From: Mauremys mutica
Taxonomy: Eukaryota; Chordata; Testudines; Geoemydidae
Assembly (NCBI RefSeq): GCF_020497125.1
Contig: NC_059082.1
Location: 25,938,965-26,002,964 of the forward strand
Length of the DNA: 64,000 nucleotides
Direction: 5' to 3'
This document shows positions 56,350 to 64,000 of this stretch, one piece after another (the first letter of the stretch is position 1; the number at the start of each line of letters is the position of its first letter). The notes beneath the pieces were generated by a model that was given only the letters and a program-made list of their open reading frames with translations, did no database searches and had not been told where the DNA came from. A program made the position numbers and the translations under genes.

Positions 56350-57740
56350 CCAGTGTCTTGGGTGGTCTTTGCTGTTAAATTCCATTACTGTCATTTGTGG
56401 AGGATGTTTGTCTTCAAAACCTGACTGAAATTGGGGTAAGAGAACATTTCCTAACCAGTCTGTACAGTATATCGTGAGCAGAGCACATTCGTTAGCATGA
56501 TATTTTTTGGCCTAAAACTGCCAATTTAGAATGTGTGCCCCAAACTTAAATGAGCTGATCTTGGAGGCTAGGGACACGGTCAGGCCCTATTTAAGTTTCC
56601 TGGCACAGAGACGGATGCATGTTTATGCTGTAAAAGCAGCTTTTGCCTGCCCTAGCCCTAGCTCCACACACAATGTTTTTCCGAGGGGCAAGATAAATCT
56701 GAGAGAGGCTGGGGCAGGAAGTGTATGTGATAAAACACACTGACCCTTTCCCCTGACACTAGCTCCCACCCCAAGGCCTGCTCTGAGTTCAGGTGTGCAG
56801 TGTGTAGCTCTGTGGATTTTAGGGAGAATTGAGCAGGGCACAGCTGTTGCCATAGATCCTTTGCCCTGCTTCTCTGCCCCCTTTGGGTGATGTGTACTTC
56901 CCAGGGACACATAGCAATGTCTGTACCTCCCAAGTGCAGGGACTGCAGTTGTAACATGTCCTGGGATGGGGCGCACAAAATGGGGAGGGGCTCTTTGTGT
57001 CTTTCCCATCAGCCCTGTGCATAGGCCAGTCAGCATTTGACCCTAGGTGAGCAAGACAATTGTCCTCTAGTAACCTCTTTACCACCCCTCCCAAAGAGAG
57101 AGCAGTCTGAGCTCCCTGCTTAACCACACATTTCACAGCGATTCCATCTACCCCCACTGGAAATCAAAGGTGGATCAGCTCTTATGAATCCAGAATAAAT
57201 ACATTACTCATTTTACCTGGCCTATTTGTCCCACTTCCACTAGCAATTTTCCCAGAGACAGACTCAGTGTATGACTAATGGGATTTCTTTTGGGTTAGAC
57301 GTTCCAAGGTTGTCTATTCGAGGGAAGAAATTTCATGTTTCAGCAACTTAGAAGTTGGCTGCAGTTACTGAAAAGAATGGAATTGCATTTAGTCTTTTAA
57401 AATCCTTATAGGCCTGGCGGAAAAACAGAAAAATCATTTTAGTGTTGCATGTCTGAGAGGTCAGTGAAGCAGAGATCTTTGCTGGCACACAATAGACAAT
57501 GTCTCAGTAATCCCGCTTCCCAGGCTGGTGGAGAATAAAGCATATTATACAGTAAATCAGTTTCATCTTTAGCAAAAGGGTCTGCCATTACTGTTCTCTA
57601 GAAATCCCTTACTAGCCAGGTGTGTAGCAGCATGAACCTACAGTACACACTCCCACCGGTTAATGTATTTGCACCAGTCCTTCACTTTAGCAAATTCTTA
57701 TATGAGATTATCCTTGTTGCCCAGCATAAGGCAGGAGAAT
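56350..57740. other. Intergenic, no feature recognised
   Basis: Moderately GC-rich at 56.6-57.1 kb with overlapping short frames but no protein domain or repeat recognised. Confidence 0.5.
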
Positions 57741-57744
57741 TTTG

Positions 57745-58025
57745 AGAGGGACAATGGGCCTCAGAAGTTCTAAGTTCAGTTCCTTGTTCTGCCACAGATT
57801 TCCTGTGTGACTTGGGCAAATCACTTAATCGCATTGTGCCTCAGTAATTAAATTCTCTGTGCTTCTATCATCTGTAAAATCATCCCTTCATCTGTCTTTT
57901 CTATTTAAAATAGAAGCTCTTTGGGCAGGGATTGTCTTCTGCTATGTGATTGTGCAGTGCCTAGCCCAATGGGGCCTTGAGCTTAGCAGGGAACAATAAG
58001 TGCTACTGTAATATGAATAAATAAT
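57745..58025 (+). repeat. Ancient CORE/MIR-type SINE with L2-like tail
   Basis: TGTGACTTGGGCAAATCACT, CATTGTGCCTCAGTAATTAA and CATCTGTAAAAT form the MIR/CORE domain; the tail has AAGCTCTTTGGGCAGGGATT, GCAGTGCCTAGCCCAATGGG and GCTACTGTAATATGAATAAA, as in L2 3' ends that mobilise such SINEs. Confidence 0.75.
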
Positions 58026-58029
58026 CAGA

Positions 58030-59500
58030 AAAGAGGCCAGATGCCTGGCCCCCATCCAGTTCCTTTTCACTTCTCAGAAAAGCAGCTGGGAAGCTGCTCA
58101 GCAAAGTAGCCTGTAAAGCTGCCCCTTATGGGCAGGCGGCGATATCCTTGGCATCAGGGAATCCTCAGGTGGCACAGAGCTGGCGTGCGGGTATTTGGGG
58201 GACTTGTCTGCAGTTGCAGAGTTTGCTGCTGGAGTGCAGTGATCCTGGTCCAGTGGAATGACCCCTAGGCCAGTGTAAATTAGAGAAGCCCATTATGCCA
58301 CGGTTTAATTGGACCCTGGTTATACCCAGGTTCAGGGGACTGGAAAGGTGGCAATAGATTCACTTTCCCTCCACCCTCAGGTCCTGCACTGAGCACAGCT
58401 TGGCCAGAACCCGGCCTGCAGTCTTTGTCCTTACAACTGCTTTGAAAACAGGGGAAATCTTATTGGAAAGTTTGGTCTTCACCAGCTCCTTATTTATTTA
58501 CCCCCTTGCTGTCTGAATTCTTATCTCTTTAACCTGCACAGTGATGTCAGCAGTCACTGTCCTTTGAAGGGCAGTGTCAGAACTCTTGGCAACTCACCAC
58601 ACAAGGAATTAGGATACATGGTACGATCTGGATGAAGCATCCTCTGACGCGTCTTTTGTCCTGACTGGGGATGTAGGGGAATGTAACTGTTTTCAAAAAT
58701 GTCTTTTCACCTTGAGCCTGACTCAGTGACCAATGAAGTCAATGGGGGTTTGTCATTGACTTCGGTGGAAGATGGCTTGGGCCCTTTATCAGAAAGTTTA
58801 CTGCTAGCTGCAAGTTTGATCTCCATGTGATATATCTGGAAGCTTTCAATTATCACTCTGCCTGTTGAAATGGGAAATTGACTAACTGTTATCTCTAGTA
58901 GCTTGTCAAATTAAGATTGGGTCCATCAGATCATGATTAAATTTATGCTGAGCAAGGTTGCTATTGAGTTCTTTATGTCTGATCCTACTTTGGAGACTTT
59001 TTTTTTTAATCCCTCCTGAGGGCAGAGAGATGCAGGCTATGTGTTTGCCTTTTGCAAAGGATGCTAATCTTGTTTGGACCTCCTATTTTACCCCCTCCAC
59101 TCAGCTGGGGACACAGCCTCTTCCATTGTAGGGACTGAGTAGCAAATAATCCATATTTAGTGGTCCATGAAACGAAGAGCAACTAGTGATTCTCACACCA
59201 GCACTTTGACCATTTATCTCCATGTGAGAGCTTGTTAATCCTCAAGAAGTTGTTTGAAAATGACAGATTCCTAACATTGTTTCTTTGCTCTCACATGTTT
59301 AGTATGCATTCGGTTAATCTAACTCAAACAAGAGTTGACTTCAGCATTCATTGGCCACTGTGATGTCCTTATCAAAGTCCTTATCTTTTTCTCTGGGTCG
59401 TAGTAACAGGGTCCTTGCCTCCCTTTTCTATTAATCACAGTTACCCTTGGCAGTTCAGAGACATCGAGGGCCATGTTTTCCAAAGAGCAGTCTCCTTCTG
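58030..59500. other. Intergenic; one short repeat-like stretch
   Basis: At 58728-58770, ATGAAGTCAATGGGGGTTTG then TCATTGACTTCGGTGG is an inverted pair typical of a dispersed reptile repeat. Nothing else recognised. Confidence 0.5.
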
Positions 59501-59539
59501 CATCCAAGTTCACGCCACATTGAGGGCCTCATTTTGAAG

Positions 59540-60230
59540 ACCGTGCCACACTACCCCTGCCAGCATGACCTTATGTGCAAGGTCATGCCAGCAGGGAGCA
59601 AGCAGCGCACTCTTCAAAATGACATCTCCCGTCAGATACCGACAAAACCATGTCCAGTTTTGTCTGAATACTGGATAGGGGACAAACCCTAGAAAAGCAG
59701 GACTGTCTGGTTTAGTACAGGATGAGTGGCCAACCTACCTGAATCCTCCTGAGAGATCGCAGTGAAACTTTCATGGGGATATTCTGCAGTCCTCTCCCAA
59801 AGATTTGATGGGATCTTTGGGAGAGCCTTTATTTCCTTTGGGAGCGGGATGGCAGCCTTTATTTCTTCCTCTGTGGTAAGACACAGCACCCACCAGTCAG
59901 CAATAACTTCAGCAGGCACCATTGCAGTACACCGTCGAGCAGCATATGGGTGAGAGCAGCTTCAGGACGCCAGCAGCTGTCTTCTCTCTGCCTTTGTTAC
60001 CCTCCGGAGTGAGATATCTGTTAAAATCACCACCACCTGTGGAAAATGGTGCCAGTATTCAGTGTCATTGTCCTATACTCATAATTTCATGCAACCGAGC
60101 AATTCCCCCCTCATTTCCCTCACCCCAGTGGGACATATTCACCATGGCTGGTGCTGTGACTAGCACCATGTACAAGCCATCCCAAGCAGAAGTGTCCATA
60201 TGCAACTAGTTTAAAACTTTATGGGAGCCA
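59540..60230 (-). pseudogene. Unidentified protein-like remnant
   Basis: The minus strand keeps a protein-like frame at 59689-59922 with DWWVLCLTTEEEIKAAIPLP and ERTAEYPHESFTAISQED, and upstream pieces at 59940-60200 (STGGGDFNRYLTPEGNK). It looks like a decayed coding sequence from a repeated element, perhaps part of the PIF/Harbinger element next to it, but I do not recognise the family. Confidence 0.35.
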
Positions 60231-60296
60231 GGGAAGGGACTTCTGAATCTTAACTTTCACTTTCCGTTGTGACTATACTGACATTGGTACCTCTGT

Positions 60297-60509
60297 GTGT
60301 TTTATCTGCAGCTGCTGTCATTGAAGCCTTGTGGTAGTCTTCCCCTCCACACCCACGGACCCCTGAGCCAGATAAGGAGGAGAAAGAAGATGACTCAGGA
60401 TGACATGTTCAGTGAGAACCTGCAAGCCAGTGCTGCATCAGACTGTGAGCAAAGGGCCTGGAGGATGAGTACTGCAGACAGCCTGGGAAGGAAAGAGCAG
60501 ACAGGATAG
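60297..60509 (+). pseudogene. Harbinger Myb/SANT-like protein, C-terminal fragment
   Basis: The frame SQIRRRKKMTQDDMFSENLQ followed by CEQRAWRMSTADSLGRKE resembles the segment after the Myb/SANT (trihelix) domain in the accessory DNA-binding protein of vertebrate PIF/Harbinger transposons (RRRK-TRDxMFSELM then AWRQT). The SANT domain itself is not seen upstream. It is cut off at 60510, where CR1 sequence begins, and faces a Harbinger transposase fragment on the opposite strand. Confidence 0.6.
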
Positions 60510-60518
60510 TCGTCTCTT

Positions 60519-61475
60519 TTCCAACCTGAAAAGTCCCACTCTTTTTAATCTCTGCTCACACAGAAGCTGTTCCATACCCCTAATCATTTTTGTTGCCCTT
60601 TTCTGTATCTATTCCAATTCCAATATCTTTTTGAAGATGGGGCGACCACACCTGCATGCAATATTCAAGATGTGGGCATACCATGGATTTAAATAGAGGC
60701 AATATGATATTTTCTGTCTTATCTATTCATTTCCTAATGATTCCCAACATTCTGTTAGATTTTTTGATTGCTGCTGCACATTGAGTGGATGTTTTTAAGA
60801 GAACGGTCCACAATGACTCCAGCATCTCTTTCTTAAGTGGTAATAGCTAATTTAGACCCCCATCATTTTATATGTATAGTTGAGATTATGTTTTCCAATG
60901 TGCATTACTTTGCATTTATCAACACTGAATTTAATCTGCCATTTTGTTGTCCAGTCACTCAGTTTAGTGAGATCCCTTTGTAATTCTTCGCAGTCTGCTT
61001 TGGACGTAACTATCTTGAGTAGTTTTGTATCATCTGCAAATTTTACCACCTCACTATTTACCTTTTTCCAGATCATTTATGAATATGTTGAATAGCACTG
61101 GTCCCAGTATAAACCCTTGGGAGACACCTCTATTTACCTCTCTCCATTCTGAAAACTGACCATTTATTCCTACCCTTTGTTTCCTATCTTTTAACCAGTT
61201 ACTGATCCATCCCTCTTATCCCATGACAGCTTACTTTGCTTAAGAGCCTTTAATGAGGGACCTTGTCAGAGGCTGTCTGAAAATCTAAGTACAGTATATC
61301 GACTGGATCACCCTTATACACATGCTTGTTGACCCTCTCAAAGAATTCTAGTAGATTGGTGAGGCATGATTTCCCTTTACAAAAACCACGTTGACTATGT
61401 GTCATCTATGTGTCTGATAATTCTGTTCTTTTCTATGGTTTCAATTTGCCCAGTACTGACGTTAGGCTTACACAC
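60519..61475 (-). mobile_element. CR1 LINE ORF2 fragment (reverse transcriptase)
   Basis: Minus-strand polymerase fragment. The frame at 60852-61076 reads SEVVKFADDTKLLKIVTSKA with the FADD active site (61029-61040), then DCEELQRDLTKLSDWTTKWQ and DKCKVMHIGK, standard CR1 RT. Upstream of it (61080-61475) are further RT blocks and downstream (60519-60840) the thumb region (HLEYCMQVWSPHL). Both the 5' part and the 3' UTR are missing. It is inserted in or next to a Harbinger element. Confidence 0.85.
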
Positions 61476-61669
61476 AACTCATAGGATCAGGGACAACCAC
61501 AGTGTGATAATCATAAATGTTCAGCAAGCACCACACAATTAATAGAGGCACTGATGGTGTAACATTCACAGTTGTGCACCAAGCACCACACAGTTCTTAA
61601 TGGGCCCCAAAACAGCAGGCCAGGTAGAGCACTGTCCACCACAACATATTACTGTGGCTCACTGTTAAA

Positions 61670-62871
61670 GTGCTCTTTCAAAGCCTCCCTGACCTGAATA
61701 GCTCCATATTGAGCTCTTCTAATAGCACTTGTGTCCAGCTGTTCAAACTCAGCACACAGCTGCTCCAACTCCATCCTCTACCCTGGCAGCAACTTTTCCC
61801 CCTTTGCTTCACAGATATCATGCAGGACACAACAGGCAGCTATAACCATTGGAGTGTTTTATTTACTGAGATCCAGTCTTGTGAGTAAACAATGCCAGTG
61901 TCCCTTCAATCTACCAAAAGTGCATTCATCTGTCATTCTGCACCTGCTGAGCTGGTATTTGAATCTTTCCTTGGTGGTGTCGAGGTGGCTTTCTTTCCCA
62001 TCAATGCGAATGAAAGACCCTGCTTTAAGCTTTCTTAACATTCCTGTGTTCTTAAAAATGTGAGTTTTTATGCACGTTCCCTGACTGGCCAACACTGATA
62101 TCAGTGAAGCATCCCCGGTGAACCACCAACGCTTGCATAACCATAGAAAAGTACCCCTTTCTGTTGATGTACTTTGTGGCAAGGTAGTCTGGTGCCAAAA
62201 TAGGGTATGCATGCTGTCTATTGCTGCACCACAGTTCAAGAACCCCATTGCTGCAAATCAATCCAGTACCTCCTGCACATTGCCAACAGTGATAATACTA
62301 TGTAGCAACAGATGATTAATAGCCCCGCATGCTTTCATGACAACAGCTCCCACAGTGGATTTTCCAACTCCAGAATTGTTTCCCACTGACCAGTAGCAAT
62401 CTGGCATTGCAAGTTACCACAGTGCAATCACCACTTGCTTCTCCACTGTCAGCAGAGCTCTCGTTTTGGTGGCCCTGTGATACAGGGCTGGGATGAGCTC
62501 AGCATACAATCCCAGAATGTGGCCTTGGGCATTTACAAGTTCTGCAGCCACTGATCATCATCCTAAATCTGCATTATGATGTGATCCCACCAGTCAGTGT
62601 TCATTTCTCCAGCCCAAAGGCAGCGCTCCACTGTCTGCAGCTGCTCTGTGAATGCCAATAACCTTGAAATGGTTCTCACCATGTCCCACAGCAATCTGTC
62701 CTCCAAGAAATCATCATGTTCCTCACTGAATTTGTTCTTACAGCTTTGCAAATACTGGCGGATCATGCGTCTTGTGCTTGCAACATTTATGACAATAGTG
62801 TAGAGCTGTGCAGGCTCCATGCTTCTGTCACAGATGGCAGACTGTGAGGTGGGTCGTGCGGGATTGCACAA
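61670..62871 (-). pseudogene. PIF/Harbinger transposase remnant
   Basis: Minus strand, several frames. An N-terminal stretch at 62563-62871 (TVERCLWAGEMNTDWWDHII) is followed by a catalytic segment at 61859-62261 with GFLNCGAAIDSMH, the first Asp box of Harbinger DDE transposases (CGGAIDGTH), the parallel frame LAPDYLATKYINRKGYFSMV and the C-terminal SRCRMTDECTFGRLKGHW. The second Asp box (normally near HDARIF) is lost, and frames are broken, so it is inactive. Confidence 0.82.
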
Positions 62872-63215
62872 TTTTTAAGAACAGTGCAAAAATTGTGGGA
62901 AATAGATAACATTATATGATGGAGACAGTTGCATGCAGGTAAGTTGACCCCTTTCTCCCAATCACCCCTGCATGACTCGTTTCTGCCCCACCATACATTG
63001 GTGGGGGCATACATACAAAACCTCCCAAAAGACAATGTGCCGAATGGTGGTGTGTTGCACATGGTGCACCATGCTGTGCATCGACATAAGCACTCCTGGT
63101 GAGTATATGCTGTGTCGATGCAAGAAGTCAAGCATGTACATGCACAAGCGATATGCTAACTGCAGCAGCTTTATGATGATGTAATGTCTGTCAGCAAAAG
63201 TTCGTGGTGTAGATA
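62872..63215. repeat. Harbinger non-coding end region
   Basis: Contains TGCATCGACATAAGCACTCC and TGCTGTGTCGATGCAAG, a short inverted pair, and ends near GTGTAGATATGCCCTA, a plausible element terminus. The 3 bp target duplication was not found. Confidence 0.4.
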
Positions 63216-64000
63216 TGCCCTATGACCTGATTTGAATCTAATGTCTGAATTCCAAAAGGGAGAATTGGATCTGTGAATCATCCCACATACAGCTTAGACT
63301 GGAGGGTAGCTATTCAAATGTTTGACTATCTGCCAAAGAGACTTTTGGCAGAGGTTTTAATTTATTGGGAACAGGTTGCTAGACAAACACCAGGACTTTA
63401 CATCCACTTGCTTCTGAAGAAGATGAGGGAGGGGCTGGTACATCACATAAGCAGTTTGCTGTTGCACTGGGTTGTATTTTCAATTGCCTTAATACAGAAG
63501 AAACAAAGTTTGCTAATAAATATTGGATAAAAATCAATAGCAACGTTCCACCAGGCTATCCACTTCTGATGGTGCAACACAAAGGCGTTACCCAATTAAT
63601 TACTTTTGCTGACAAATGCCATTAATTATGTCATTAAAAAGGACAATGGAATCAAATGGCTTGTTAGACATCAGTAACGGAGACTGTATGTGTGGTGATG
63701 AAATGTTACTGTAATAAGATGTCTTTATTAGGGGTTAGACTATCTTAAGTTTTTATCCAGTTGATAATACTGTGTGTGGAGCATTATACTACATTTTCCT
63801 CAATGGGTTATAATAAATAAAACCAGTTTGGAAACTTCAGCAGTGAATAAAGACAAGCGACTCTGATGAGTCTCTCAGTGATAATACAACCTGCATTCAC
63901 AATAAACGTGTCTTTAATCATATGTAGTTTAAATATTTTGCAATGTTTCTTGTTGAAGGACCCTGCCTTTATTGAAATCAGTGGCAAAACTCATTGACTA
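63216..64000. other. Intergenic, no feature recognised
   Basis: AT-rich, no gene or repeat identified. Confidence 0.5.

Noticed and set aside
56530..57157. Overlapping 100-137-codon frames
   Set aside because: No domain, no codon signal, frames on both strands; left as unrecognised intergenic DNA.
38600..64000. Search for the next host gene (CGNL1 lies downstream of TCF12 in mammals)
   Set aside because: No exon with splice sites and recognisable protein was found; a noncoding first exon cannot be excluded.

Overview
This is vertebrate nuclear DNA: long AT-rich introns, short exons with consensus GT/AG splice sites, and a dense load of decayed transposons. The repeats (a tRNA-derived SINE with a CR1-type tail, CR1 and L2 LINE pieces, hAT-type miniature elements, a DIRS retrotransposon with inverted terminal repeats, PIF/Harbinger remnants) and the amniote-type protein point to a reptile, most likely a cryptodiran turtle. 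The species call is inference from repeat content recognised by eye.

About 0.8-38.6 kb is the 3' part of one plus-strand gene, TCF12 (HEB/HTF4, a class I bHLH E-protein). Eleven coding exons join in consistent phase from 802 to the stop codon at 33750-33752; the 5' exons lie upstream of the window. They carry the Ser/Pro-rich middle, a 72-base cassette exon, the AD2-like helix, the acidic linker, the bHLH domain and the conserved C-terminus. A donor 11 bases after the stop indicates a noncoding last exon, probably from about 36.3 kb to a poly(A) signal at 38570. Three coding exons have tandem acceptors that would give small length variants.

The introns hold insertions, several with clear target duplications: a palindromic module nested in an older element (1.5-1.9 kb), a tRNA-SINE (12.9 kb), a second palindromic module (21.2 kb), and hAT miniatures at 26.1 and 31.8 kb.

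From 38.6 to 64 kb I see no host gene, only layered repeats: a nested element (39.5-40.5 kb), a 261-base hAT miniature (41.0 kb), LINE and SINE pieces (41.6-45.6 kb), a nearly full-length decayed DIRS element on the minus strand (46.2-51.4 kb; inverted terminal repeats, internal complementary region, gag, RT-RNase H and tyrosine recombinase remains), a GC-rich hAT element (52.6-53.15 kb), further miniatures, an ancient CORE-SINE (57.7 kb), and a broken PIF/Harbinger element (60.3-63.2 kb) with a Myb/SANT-like fragment on plus and transposase on minus, split by a CR1 fragment (60.5-61.5 kb).
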